From: DATDFB01 sp035276475
GTDB lineage: Bacteria; Acidobacteriota; Thermoanaerobaculia; Gp7-AA8
Direction: 5' to 3'
Length of the DNA stretch: 64,000 nucleotides
Assembly: GCA_035276475.1 (NCBI GenBank)
Contig: DATELQ010000071.1
Span: forward strand, 13,359 to 77,358
Positions 52,765-63,610 of this stretch are shown piece after piece. Position numbers and translations under genes: made by a program. The notes under the pieces were generated by a model. That model made no database searches and was not told the origin of the DNA. It saw nothing but the letters and a program-made list of their open reading frames with translations. Numbering within the stretch: the stretch's first letter is position 1; every line of letters begins with the position of its first letter.

Positions 52765-53531
52765 GGAGAGCGCAGGATACAGCAGTGCTGCGTCTCACGG
52801 TTCACGGGCGGGCGGATGACCGCGCCGGGGAACTCGCGCTGCAGAAACTCGACCGCGTAGTAGACGTGGTAGCTGAGGCAGGGCTGCCCGTCCCAGACGC
52901 CGTTGCTCTCGCGGAAGATCTCGCGCCCGTCGATGAGCGAGCACCACGGCGCCCCCACAGCCTGCGCCGCGAGCCCCTTCACGTCGAGCGACGGATCGCT
53001 CTCGCGGAACCGGGAGAGGCGCCACTCCAGGTTCCCGCCATCGAACGTGTCGGGCCACGAGCGCCACTGCGGATCGATGAACGTGAATGCCAGCGCGCCG
53101 CCCGGCGCGAGCCGCGCGCGCAGCTGCCCGACGAGGTCGTGCATGTCCTCGCGCGTCGTGTGCGTGAAGACGGAGTAGGCAAAGATGAAGTCGAACGCGG
53201 GCCCGGTCGGCGGCACGGGCAGACCTTCGACGCCGCCGGGATTGAACGAGCAGTTGTAGCGGTCGTAGTGGATCCACGCCGCGCGCGGGAAACGTCTCCG
53301 CCCCGCCTCCACCGCCCCCGCGAGGACGTCGATGCACGTGTAGTCTTCCTCGGCAATCGGACAGTTCGGCGCGAGGAGCAGATTGCCGTCGTTGCCGCCG
53401 AAGTCGAGCACGCGTTTGCCGCGCCAGTCGGGGTGGCCGAGCTGCTGGTCGAAGTACGTGAAGCGTCCGAGATCGCGCGACGGGGTGGCGCGTTCGTCGG
53501 GCGAGCCGCGCCAGCGATGGACCTCTTCCAT
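52761..53531 (-). CDS. Class I SAM-dependent methyltransferase
   Basis: A protein of 256 residues with motif I VLDFGGNDGNLLL, motif II region YTCIDVLAGAVEAGRRRF, FDFIFAYSVFTHTTREDM and LAPGGALAFTFIDP, a standard Rossmann methyltransferase. The C-terminal half (SLIDGREIFRESNGVWDGQPCLSYHVYYAVEFL) may bind the acceptor. It is translationally coupled to the membrane glycosyltransferase, so a glycan or lipid-linked sugar is a possible substrate. Confidence 0.88.
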   Translation of the reverse strand: MEEVHRWRGSPDERATPSRDLGRFTYFDQQLGHPDWRGKRVLDFGGNDGNLLLAPNCPIAEEDYTCIDVLAGAVEAGRRRFPRAAWIHYDRYNCSFNPGGVEGLPVPPTGPAFDFIFAYSVFTHTTREDMHDLVGQLRARLAPGGALAFTFIDPQWRSWPDTFDGGNLEWRLSRFRESDPSLDVKGLAAQAVGAPWCSLIDGREIFRESNGVWDGQPCLSYHVYYAVEFLQREFPGAVIRPPVNRETQHCCILRSP

Positions 53532-53570
53532 GATTACAGGACGTTCCCGGTCATTGGATCGTGAGCGTTC

Positions 53571-55907
53571 TCAGGGGAGCACCGTGAGCTTCGCATCGCC
53601 GCTCGCGACGAGGTCGCACTTGTTGTAGGCGTACACGCCCAGCTCGATGCTGCCGGCCGTGTTGGCGGCGTACGTCGACGTACAGATGCCATAGTTGTAG
53701 TTGCACACCGGCGGGGTGGGGCGATTGCTGCTCCCCGTGGCGCCGACTGCGTATTGACGCAAGCTGGTATCGAACGGCCAGGTGATCGTGACGGTGGTTC
53801 CGAGCGGCACGGTCGTGCCGGGCGAGAGCGTCAGCTGCGGCGCGGTGGGGGGCATGATCCAGGACGTGCTCTGGCTCTGCGTGTCGGAACAACCGGATGG
53901 CAGGATGACCTCGCAGGCGATGTCGACGACGCTGGAGTACCCGAGGACGACGATCGCATTCGTCCCCTGACCGTTGACGATCAAGCCGCTCCCGACCGTC
54001 CAGGTGATCTTGGCGCCCGGGCCGGGATCGATATCGAGGAACGCAGCCGCGCTCGAGTTGAGGCAGAGACGACCGACCATATGGAACGACGCCGACGCTT
54101 TCGCCGCCACGGTCAGCGGCGGCGTGATCTTGAGCGAACAGGCGGCATCGTGCGCGGTGCTGACGCCGAACGTCCCTGACGGCATCGGCACGCTGAAGGA
54201 GCGGGTGAAGTGCGAGCCGAGCTGCGTCTGCGTCACGCCGTCGCTCCAGGTGATGCTGTACGGCGGACTGCCGCCGCTGACGTCGGCGTCGATCAGCACG
54301 GACGATGCGCACGACTTCGACGAGCTCTTGTCGAACGACACGGTGACGATGCCGTCGTCGACGAGTAGCGTGTTCGAGGTCTGCTTGACCGGACAGGAGG
54401 AGTCGCGGAACTCCAGCGACAGCAGGCCGCCTTTCGACGCCACGCGGCTCATCTGCGTCGACTCGGACTCGAAGGCCACGCCGTCCGACCACGTGCCGGC
54501 GAACGGCGGCGTGCCGACGAACGTCGCCACGATGGTGTTGCCGCCGCAGGAACCGTTCGGCGCGGTGAGCGTCGCCTTCACGATCTTCGGCGCGATGGCG
54601 ACGACGTTACTCGGCGCGCCGGCGCAGCCGGCGTCGCTGAAGCTGGTGACCGAGACATTGCCGGCGACCGTGATGTCGCGCTCCAGAAAGCGATCGTTCG
54701 TCGTGAACCGCTGGCCGTCGCTCCACGTGCCGTTGAACGGCGGGCGTCCGGTGAAGCGCGCGTTCACGGTGGCCTTGTTGCAGTCGTTGTGGATGATCGA
54801 GAGCGTAACGGTGGGGTTGTCGCAGGCGACGTCGACGGTGACGCTCTTCGTCCCCTTCGCCGAGCAATTGCCGGCGGCGACGGTGACGCTGATCTCGACC
54901 GGCGCAAGGCCGGACGGCTTGATCGAGACGGACGCTCCCGTTGCGGTCGCGGGCGTGCCGTTGACGATCGTCCACGTCGCGGTGGCAGCCGCATTGAGGT
55001 TGACGCGCGCGGTGAACGCGGCGTCGGCGTTGGTCACCGACGGCGCCACGATGGTGGCGTCGGGCGGCGCGCAGTCGACGTGGAACGCCGCGCTGGCGCG
55101 CACGGCGTTGCAATCCGAGGCGGCAGCGCTGCCTTTGCCGGAGGCGCGGCGGCGCGCGCCCGCGGGGGCCGGTCCGGTCCGGGCCTGCAGGACGACGCTC
55201 TTGTCGCCCTCGCTCGACGGCACGTAGCTGTAGCTGCGCGCGTCGGCCGGCAGCGTGACGGTGCCGAAGTCGCTGCCGGTCAGGACCTGCGAGGTCGGCG
55301 TGCCGTTCGCGTAGCTCCAGGTGATCGTGCGCGATTGGCCGAGGAGGCCGGCGCCGGGATCGAGCTTCGTGACCTGGAAGGAGTCGTGGAGGGCGATGAC
55401 GCCGGCCGCGCTCTGCGTGCAGCCCGGCGCGATGATGGCGACGGAGACCTTCGCGCTGTCGCCCCCCTCGAGCGCGATGGTGACGCGCTCGGTGCCGGCG
55501 CCGGCGAGGAAGGAGCCGCCGTCGATGGACCATGAGTACGACGCGCCCGGAACGGGATCGACGGCGACGACGGCGCTGCCGAAGCGGCAGCCGGAGCTCG
55601 GAAGCATGAGCGGAACGGTGGAGGGACAGTTGTCGGCGTTGGGGGCGGCGAGCCGCTGCCACTCAATGCCCTCGGCGGTCGTACCGGTCTGGAGGATGAG
55701 CAGCGGCGCCGCGCTCGCTGCGGTGCAGCCGTGGCCGTCGACGTCGTCGATGGCGTGCGGCGCGAGCAAACGCTCGACTGCGGCGTCCTCGCACGTGACG
55801 GCCACGCGCGCCGCGCTTTCCGTCGGATTGAAGAGCCGCAGCCCCTCGGCGGACGCAGAGAAAGCGACGAAGAGAAGGGCGACCGCAACTGGGATTCGCA
55901 CGATCAT
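53571..55907 (-). CDS. Secreted repeat protein, paralog A (SprB-like Ig repeats)
   Basis: A protein of 778 residues with a signal peptide (VALLFVAFSASAEG). An N-terminal region beginning LRLFNPTESAARVAVTCEDA and Ig/PKD-like beta domains are followed by three repeats of about 85 residues centred on FTGRPPFNGTWSDGQ, FVGTPPFAGTWSDGV and SGGSPPYSITWSDGV, resembling SprB-type surface repeats. The C-terminal about 190 residues differ from paralogs B and C. Last of three overlapping genes (ATGA joints). Many paired Cys suggest an extracellular, disulfide-stabilised adhesin or surface fibre; function not known. Nearly identical over about 75% of its length to paralog C. Confidence 0.82.
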   Translation of the reverse strand: MIVRIPVAVALLFVAFSASAEGLRLFNPTESAARVAVTCEDAAVERLLAPHAIDDVDGHGCTAASAAPLLILQTGTTAEGIEWQRLAAPNADNCPSTVPLMLPSSGCRFGSAVVAVDPVPGASYSWSIDGGSFLAGAGTERVTIALEGGDSAKVSVAIIAPGCTQSAAGVIALHDSFQVTKLDPGAGLLGQSRTITWSYANGTPTSQVLTGSDFGTVTLPADARSYSYVPSSEGDKSVVLQARTGPAPAGARRRASGKGSAAASDCNAVRASAAFHVDCAPPDATIVAPSVTNADAAFTARVNLNAAATATWTIVNGTPATATGASVSIKPSGLAPVEISVTVAAGNCSAKGTKSVTVDVACDNPTVTLSIIHNDCNKATVNARFTGRPPFNGTWSDGQRFTTNDRFLERDITVAGNVSVTSFSDAGCAGAPSNVVAIAPKIVKATLTAPNGSCGGNTIVATFVGTPPFAGTWSDGVAFESESTQMSRVASKGGLLSLEFRDSSCPVKQTSNTLLVDDGIVTVSFDKSSSKSCASSVLIDADVSGGSPPYSITWSDGVTQTQLGSHFTRSFSVPMPSGTFGVSTAHDAACSLKITPPLTVAAKASASFHMVGRLCLNSSAAAFLDIDPGPGAKITWTVGSGLIVNGQGTNAIVVLGYSSVVDIACEVILPSGCSDTQSQSTSWIMPPTAPQLTLSPGTTVPLGTTVTITWPFDTSLRQYAVGATGSSNRPTPPVCNYNYGICTSTYAANTAGSIELGVYAYNKCDLVASGDAKLTVLP

Positions 55908-58267
55908 TGGACCGGGATCGAGAGCGACGCGTGCGTCGTCGGCAGCGCCGAGCAATAGGCGTTGCCGGTCGCGGTGATTTGAATCGTGCCGGGCCAGTCC
56001 GGCGCCAGCAGGAACGTGCACGGCGAGTAGACGACACAGAGGCCGGACTCCGTGTAGTTCGGCGCGCGGACCTCGACGAGGACGCTCTCGGTGTTCTGGA
56101 GATTGAACCCGATCAGGAGATTGTCGCGGTCGCCCGCCTTCATCGATTTCGGCGCCGTCAACGTCACCGCGCCGGCGTTCGGAAAGATCTTGATCGACTT
56201 CGTGCCGGTGGCGGTACACGTCGCCGGATCGGTGATGTCGACGGCGAGGTTGACGATCGATCCTCCGGTACCGGCCGGCTCGAAGACGACGGTCGAGTTT
56301 CCCTGGCCGGACTTGATCGATCCCTTGTCGATCCGCCACGTCATCGACGAGCCGGTTACGTTGAAGAGCGATGCCGAGTAGCTCGTGCCGGGACAGACGT
56401 TCTGCTCGTGGAACGAGATGCTCGGATACTTCGTCACCGACACGGACGTCGCGGCGTTCACGATCTGCAGATCGCAAAACGCGTCGCGGGCGCTCTGAAT
56501 CGCCAGTGGATACGTTGCGCCGGGCGGCGGCGCGAACGGGCGCAGCGCCGGCGAGGCGTTGACGGTCTGCACGAAGCCGTCGGCCCAGACGACGGTGAAC
56601 GGCGGCGTGCCGGTGAGGTCGACGGCGGCCGTCGCGGCCGGAGTCGTGGGATCGCCGAGCATCAGGCAGCCGTTCGCCGGCGAGGCGAGCTTCACGCTGG
56701 CCGTCCCGCCGCCGCCGAACCCTGCGTGGCCGCTGACGGTGCCGGCGCACTTCGCGTCCTGGAACCACTTCAGCGTCAGGTCGCCGGGCGCGGTGATCTT
56801 CCGCTCCAGGTGCGTCTCGTTCGTGTTGAAGGCGACGCTGTCGCTCCACTCGCCGAGGAACGGGGGCGTGCCGGTGAAGGTGAGGATAGCCACGGAGTCG
56901 ACGCCGGGCGTCAGGCACGACACGCCGTTCGTGGAGATCGTCGCCGTCGGCGTCGGCGCGTACTTCACGCTACCAGCCTGCCCGCTGCAGAGCGCGTCGT
57001 GGAAATCCTGGATCGTGTAGTCGCCCGCCTTCGTCACGGTGCGCTGCACGGCGCGGTCGGCGGTGCTGAACGGCTGCCCGTCGCTCCACGTCCCGGCGAA
57101 CGGCGGCGTGCCGCTCATGACGACGTTGATCACGCCGCGGTCGCAGTCGCTCGAAGCCATGGAGAGCGCCGCGGCCGGCGGCGTGGCGCAGCCGAGCTTG
57201 GAGTCGACGCGGACTTGTGCGGCGGCGGTGGCGGTGCAGGTGTCGGCGCTGACGGTGACGCGGACGTCGACCGGATCGCCGCCCGCCGGCCGGATCGTCA
57301 CGGAGTCGCCGGTCGCGGTCGACGGCGTGCCGTTCGCGATCGTCCACGCCGCGGTGGTGCCTGGATCGAGCTTGACGCGCGCGGTGAAGGCGATGCCGAC
57401 GCCGGTCGCGGCGGGCGCCTCGATTTTCGCCGCCGGGGTGCTGCAATCGACGTGATACCGCCCCTCGGCGCGCACGGCCGTGCATGCCGAGGCGAGCGCG
57501 GCGCCGCCTTTGCCGGCGGCGCGGACGCGGCCGGGAAGCGACGGCGTCGTCGAGGCCTGCAGGACGACGTTCTTGTCGCCGTACATCGACGGCGTGTAGG
57601 TGTAGCTGCGCGCGCTCGGAGATAGGGTGATCGGCGCCGCGAAGTCGCTGCCGGTCAGCACTTGCGCGAGCGGCGCGCCGTTGTCGTACGACCACGTCAG
57701 CGTGCGCGGCGAGCCGGCGGCACCGCTGCCGGTGGTGAAGGTCTTGATGACGAACGGATCGCGCAGGGCCATGATCCCGGCCGTCGTCTGCGTGCCGCAC
57801 GACGGCGAGACGATCGTCGCCGTCACTTTGAGGACGAGGCCGGAGCCGATGCCGATGACGACGCGCTCGGTGCCGGCGCCGCTGAGGAGCGTGCCGCCTT
57901 CGATGGTCCACGCGTACGTCGCGCCGAGGACCGGAGCGACCGTGGCGACGGCGGAGCCGAAGCGGCAGCCGGTCAGCGCGAGCTGCACGGCCGGCGCGGG
58001 GCATTCGGTGGTGCCGGCGGCTTCGAGCGACTGAAAGTCGGCGCCGTCGATCGAGTCGGTGTGGATGACGAGGAGCGGCGTGACCCCGTCGACGCGGCAG
58101 TCGCCCACGACGTCGGCGATGGCGTTCGGCGCGACGCTCTGCCGCGACGCCACCTCGTCGCACACAACGACGGCGTCAACGGCCTCGGTGCCGGGATTGA
58201 AAAGGCGAAGGCCGGCGCCGAATGCCGGCGCGGCCGCGAGGAGGAGCAGCGGAAGGATCTTCTTCAT
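55904..58267 (-). CDS. Secreted repeat protein, paralog B (SprB-like Ig repeats)
   Basis: A protein of 787 residues with a signal peptide (KKILPLLLLAAAPAFG). Same architecture as its neighbours: LRLFNPGTEAVDAVVVCDEV, Ig-like domains, and three repeats MSGTPPFAGTWSDGQ, FTGTPPFLGEWSDSV and LTGTPPFTVVWADGF, but the sequence has diverged strongly from A and C throughout. The C-terminal domain (PSISFHEQNVCPGTSYSASL to HASLSIPVQ) is again unique. It sits between two near-identical genes, so recombination between them could delete it. Confidence 0.82.
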   Translation of the reverse strand: MKKILPLLLLAAAPAFGAGLRLFNPGTEAVDAVVVCDEVASRQSVAPNAIADVVGDCRVDGVTPLLVIHTDSIDGADFQSLEAAGTTECPAPAVQLALTGCRFGSAVATVAPVLGATYAWTIEGGTLLSGAGTERVVIGIGSGLVLKVTATIVSPSCGTQTTAGIMALRDPFVIKTFTTGSGAAGSPRTLTWSYDNGAPLAQVLTGSDFAAPITLSPSARSYTYTPSMYGDKNVVLQASTTPSLPGRVRAAGKGGAALASACTAVRAEGRYHVDCSTPAAKIEAPAATGVGIAFTARVKLDPGTTAAWTIANGTPSTATGDSVTIRPAGGDPVDVRVTVSADTCTATAAAQVRVDSKLGCATPPAAALSMASSDCDRGVINVVMSGTPPFAGTWSDGQPFSTADRAVQRTVTKAGDYTIQDFHDALCSGQAGSVKYAPTPTATISTNGVSCLTPGVDSVAILTFTGTPPFLGEWSDSVAFNTNETHLERKITAPGDLTLKWFQDAKCAGTVSGHAGFGGGGTASVKLASPANGCLMLGDPTTPAATAAVDLTGTPPFTVVWADGFVQTVNASPALRPFAPPPGATYPLAIQSARDAFCDLQIVNAATSVSVTKYPSISFHEQNVCPGTSYSASLFNVTGSSMTWRIDKGSIKSGQGNSTVVFEPAGTGGSIVNLAVDITDPATCTATGTKSIKIFPNAGAVTLTAPKSMKAGDRDNLLIGFNLQNTESVLVEVRAPNYTESGLCVVYSPCTFLLAPDWPGTIQITATGNAYCSALPTTHASLSIPVQ

Positions 58268-60600
58268 GGGAGCACGGTGAGCGTGGCGGTGCCGTTCACG
58301 GCGCTGCCGCCGCACCGCGGGGTTTGACTGACGGTCACGGTATACGTGCCGGAGGATTTGGCGAGGTAGGTCGCGCCGCAGGTCTGACCGCACCCCCAGG
58401 ACAGCGTCTGAGTGCCGACGGTGACGGTCGTCCTCTGCGCGTTGACGTCGTACGGCCAGGAGATCGCGACGGCCGTGCCCGGCGCCACGGCATCGCCCGA
58501 CAGCGAGATCTTCGGCACGGCGGGCGGCCCGTACCAAGTCATGGTCTGGCTGTACGCGTCGACGCAGCCGGCCCCGGTGCTGATGTGGCAGACGACGGTG
58601 ACGGTTCCGGGCGTTCCGGTGAAGGTGAGCGCTCTCGTGCCCTGGCCGCTGACGACGGAGCCGTTCGTGACCGTCCAGTCGATGCTGCCGTTCGGGCCGG
58701 GATCGGTCCAGAGCGTGGCCGTGGCGTTCGTGCCGGAGCAGTAGGTGCCGCCGGTGTAGAACTGCGACGACGGCTTGCCGGTCGCGGAGAGCATCGTCGG
58801 AGCCGCAAGCTTCAGGCTGCAGACCGGATCTTTCGCGGACTTGACGCCGAAGGCCCCCGAGGGAAGCGGCACGCTGAACGTGTGGGTGAAGTGCGTCAGG
58901 GCCGAGCCGGTCGGCTGCGACTGCGTGACGCCGTCGCTCCAGGTGATGCTGAACGGCGGCGTGCCGCCGCTGACGTCGGCGTCGAGCGTCACGAAGCTCG
59001 CGCACGCCGTCGAGGAGCTCTTGTCGAACGACACGGTGACGGTGCCGTCGTCGACGGCGAGCGTGTTCGAGCTCTGTGTGAAGGGGCACGACGAGTCGCG
59101 GAACTCGAGCGACAGCGGCCCCGCCTTCGCCGCCGTGCGCGTCAACTGCGTCGACTCGGACTGGAAGGCCACGCCGTCGGACCACGTGCCGGTGAACGGC
59201 GGGCTGCCGACAAACGTCGCCACGATGGTGTTTCCGCCGCAGGCGCCGTTCGGCGCGGTGAGCGTTGCCTTCACGATCTTCGGCACGACGGCGACGACGT
59301 TGCTCGCCGTGCCGGCGCAGGCGGCGTCGCTGAAGCTGGTGACGGAGATGTTGCCGGCGGCGCTGACGCTGCGCTGCAGGCTGCGGTCGTTCGTGGTGAA
59401 CTGCTGGCCGTCGCTCCACGTGCCGTTGAACGGCGGGCGACCGGTGAAGCGCGCGTTCACCGACGTCTCGTTACAGTCGTTGCGTACGACCGAGACGCTG
59501 ACGGTGGGGTTGTCGCAGGCGAGCGTGCCGTCGACGTTGACGCGCTTCGTCCCCTTCGCCGAGCAGTTGCCGGCGACGATGTTGACGATGATGTCGACCG
59601 GCGCGAGGCCGGCAGGCTTGATGGAGACGGATGATCCGGTCGCGATGGCGGGCGTGGCGTTGACGATCGTCCAGCTCGCGGTCGCAGTCGCATCGAGGTT
59701 GACGCGCGCGGTGAACGCGGTGTCGGCGTTCGTCGCCGACGGCGCGACGATGGTGGCGTCGGGCGGCGCGCAGTCGACGTGAAAGGCTGCGCTGGCGCGC
59801 ACGGCGTTGCAGTCCGAGGCGGCGGCGGTGCCTTTACCGGAGGCGCGGCGGCGCGCACCCGCAGGCGCCGGTCCGGTCCGCGCCTGCAGGACGACGCTCT
59901 TGTCGCCCTCGCTCGCCGGCACGTAGCTGTAGCTGCGCGCGTCGGCCGGCAGCGTCACGCTGCCGAAGTCGCTCCCGGTCAGGATCTGCGAGGTCGGCGT
60001 GCCGTTCGCGTAGCTCCAGGTGATCGTGCGCGATTGGCCGAGGAGGCCGGCGCCGGGATCGAGCTTCGTGACCTGGAACGAGTCGTGGAGGGCGATGACG
60101 CCGGCCGCGCTCTGCGTGCAGCCCGGCGCGGCGATGGCGACGGAGACTTTCGCGCTGTCGCCCCCCTCGAGCGCGATGGTGACGCGCTCGGTGCCGGCGC
60201 CGGCGAGAAACGAGCCGCCGTCGATCGACCACGAGTACGACGCGCCCGGAACGGGATCGACGGCGACGACGGCGCTACCGAAGCGGCAGCCGGAGCTCGG
60301 AAGCATCAGCGGGACGGTGGAGGGACAGTTGTCGGCGTTGGGTGCGGCGAGCCGCTGCCACTCAATGCCCTCGGCGGTCGTACCGGTCTGGAGGATGAGC
60401 AGCGGCGCCGCGCTCGCGGCGGTGCAGCCGTGGCCGTCGACATCGTCGATGGCGTGCGGCGCGAGCAAACGCTCGACTGTGGCGTCCTCGCACGCGATGG
60501 CCACGCGCGCCGCGCTTTCCGTCGGATTGAAGACCCGCAACCCCTCGGCGGACGCAGATAGAGACACGAAGAGAACGGCAACCGCAACCGGGATTCGCAT
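58264..60600 (-). CDS. Secreted repeat protein, paralog C (SprB-like Ig repeats)
   Basis: A protein of 778 residues, the first of the three-gene unit. Signal peptide VAVLFVSLSASAEG, then LRVFNPTESAARVAIACEDA, Ig-like domains and repeats FTGRPPFNGTWSDGQ, FVGSPPFTGTWSDGV and SGGTPPFSITWSDGV. The first three quarters are almost identical to paralog A at DNA and protein level. After VCSLKLAAPTM the sequence diverges to a different C-terminal domain ending ATLTVLP. The start at 60600 is chosen for the signal peptide. Its promoter region abuts that of the divergent thrS leader. Confidence 0.85.
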   Translation of the reverse strand: MRIPVAVAVLFVSLSASAEGLRVFNPTESAARVAIACEDATVERLLAPHAIDDVDGHGCTAASAAPLLILQTGTTAEGIEWQRLAAPNADNCPSTVPLMLPSSGCRFGSAVVAVDPVPGASYSWSIDGGSFLAGAGTERVTIALEGGDSAKVSVAIAAPGCTQSAAGVIALHDSFQVTKLDPGAGLLGQSRTITWSYANGTPTSQILTGSDFGSVTLPADARSYSYVPASEGDKSVVLQARTGPAPAGARRRASGKGTAAASDCNAVRASAAFHVDCAPPDATIVAPSATNADTAFTARVNLDATATASWTIVNATPAIATGSSVSIKPAGLAPVDIIVNIVAGNCSAKGTKRVNVDGTLACDNPTVSVSVVRNDCNETSVNARFTGRPPFNGTWSDGQQFTTNDRSLQRSVSAAGNISVTSFSDAACAGTASNVVAVVPKIVKATLTAPNGACGGNTIVATFVGSPPFTGTWSDGVAFQSESTQLTRTAAKAGPLSLEFRDSSCPFTQSSNTLAVDDGTVTVSFDKSSSTACASFVTLDADVSGGTPPFSITWSDGVTQSQPTGSALTHFTHTFSVPLPSGAFGVKSAKDPVCSLKLAAPTMLSATGKPSSQFYTGGTYCSGTNATATLWTDPGPNGSIDWTVTNGSVVSGQGTRALTFTGTPGTVTVVCHISTGAGCVDAYSQTMTWYGPPAVPKISLSGDAVAPGTAVAISWPYDVNAQRTTVTVGTQTLSWGCGQTCGATYLAKSSGTYTVTVSQTPRCGGSAVNGTATLTVLP

Positions 60601-60646
60601 GGGACCGCGGTGATGGTAACGCAAATCCGGAACTGCGGCGCGGCAA

Positions 60647-60676
60647 TTCGACGGCACAGAGCTTGATTGCTATACT
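60647..60676 (+). promoter_or_regulatory. Sigma-70-type promoter of the thrS leader
   Basis: TTCGAC (60647-60652) and TATACT (60671-60676) with an 18-bp spacer. Transcription would begin at about 60682-60684, only two to four bases before the leader-peptide ATG. Confidence 0.65.
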
Positions 60677-60685
60677 GCGCAGCTC

Positions 60686-60748
60686 ATGAAGGCCACGACC
60701 ACTCGGCAGACGCGAACGACGGGAACGCCCTCGCTCCCCTGTCGATGA
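60686..60748 (+). CDS. thrL-like: Threonine-rich attenuation leader peptide of thrS
   Basis: A 20-codon frame, MKATTTRQTRTTGTPSLPCR. Seven of the 20 codons are Thr, with three in a row (60695-60703) and two more in a row (60716-60721). Its last codons (CTC CCC TGT CGA) form the 5' strand of an antiterminator hairpin, and a rho-independent terminator follows, the layout of classical attenuators. Translation speed would report Thr-tRNA charging. No ribosome site precedes the ATG, and from the promoter position the mRNA is probably leaderless. The gene symbol describes function only. Confidence 0.8.
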   Translation: MKATTTRQTRTTGTPSLPCR

Positions 60749-60808
60749 TGTGTCCTATAGAGATGCAATCAACGACAGGGCCGACAAAATCGGCCCTGTT
60801 TCATTTTT
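60737..60808 (+). terminator. Attenuator: antiterminator and terminator before thrS
   Basis: Terminator: ACAGGGCCGA (60775-60784) pairs perfectly with TCGGCCCTGT (60790-60799) around CAAAA, followed by TTCATTTTT (60800-60808). Antiterminator: CCCTGTCG (60737-60744) pairs perfectly with CGACAGGG (60773-60780), which uses up the left arm of the terminator. A ribosome that reaches the leader stop at 60746 covers the antiterminator strand; one stalled on early Thr codons does not. Confidence 0.85.
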
Positions 60809-60823
60809 GGGAAGGTTTTCACA

Positions 60824-62728
<1,905 letters not shown>

Positions 62729-62785
62729 CGACGTCGCCGGAGTTCCGTCCTCCTGCTGTATTCTTGTATCCCTCAATCCGCCTAA

Positions 62786-63610
62786 ATGGACTCCGGGGCC
62801 GAGCTCTTCCGCGCGAACCTTGCTCTCATCGACCGCGTCATTGCGCGCATCTGCGCGAAAAACCGGCTGCTCGGGCCTGACGCCGACGACTTCGCATCCG
62901 AGGTGCGGCTGGAGCTCATGGCCAACGACTACGCCATCCTGCGGAGCTGGGAGGGGCGTTCGTCGCTGCCGACCTTCCTCACCATCGTCGTACAGCGCCT
63001 CCTGATCAACGCCCGTGTCCGGGCGCGCGGCCGCTGGCACGCCTCGCAGGAAGCGCAGCGCATGGGACGTGCGGCGGTGGAGCTCGAGCGCCTCGTGCAG
63101 CGCGACGGGCGCTCGCTCGACGAAGCCATCCCCATCGTCCAGAGCGTCGAGCCGGGACTCACGCGCGACGACGTCGCGGCCATGGCCGCGCGGCTGCCGA
63201 CGCGCGCGCCGCGCCCCGTCGCCGTCGCGGTCGATCCCGATCTCCTTCCCGCGCAGGAGTCGGCGGAGACGCGGGCCATCGAGGCGGAGACGCAGCGCCT
63301 CTCCGCGCGCGCGAGCGACGTCGTCCGCCGCACCCTGGCGGCGATGCCGCTCGAAGACCGCGTCCTCCTCCGCCTCCGCTTCGGCCGCGGCATGACCGTG
63401 GCCGACGTCGCGCGCATGATGCAGACGGAGCAGCGCCCGCTCTACCGCCGCATCGAGGCGAGCCTCCGCCGTCTCCGCACCGCTCTCATCGAGGCCGGCA
63501 TCGACGCTGCCACGGCCGCGGAACTGATCGGCTCTCCGTTCCAATCGATGAACTTCCGCCTCGGCGACGAGGAAAACGAAATCGACCGTCTGTCCAAAGG
63601 ATCAGCATGA
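62786..63610 (+). CDS. Sigma-70 family (ECF-like) RNA polymerase sigma factor
   Basis: A protein of 274 residues. Region 2 resembles ECF factors (DADDFASEVRLELMAND, SSLPTFLTIVVQRLLINARVRARG) and region 4 is LAAMPLEDRVLLRLRFGRGMTVADVARMMQTEQRPLYRRIEASLRRL. The linker is about 80 residues longer than usual. The stop overlaps the start of a zinc-finger anti-sigma-like gene by ATGA, a typical ECF pairing. The pair is similar in plan to the one at 34467-36559 but not close in sequence. Confidence 0.85.
   Translation: MDSGAELFRANLALIDRVIARICAKNRLLGPDADDFASEVRLELMANDYAILRSWEGRSSLPTFLTIVVQRLLINARVRARGRWHASQEAQRMGRAAVELERLVQRDGRSLDEAIPIVQSVEPGLTRDDVAAMAARLPTRAPRPVAVAVDPDLLPAQESAETRAIEAETQRLSARASDVVRRTLAAMPLEDRVLLRLRFGRGMTVADVARMMQTEQRPLYRRIEASLRRLRTALIEAGIDAATAAELIGSPFQSMNFRLGDEENEIDRLSKGSA

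Noticed and set aside
60601..60823. T-box riboswitch upstream of thrS
   Set aside because: The region is too short and lacks the conserved T-box sequence; the Thr-rich frame and two exclusive hairpins explain it better.
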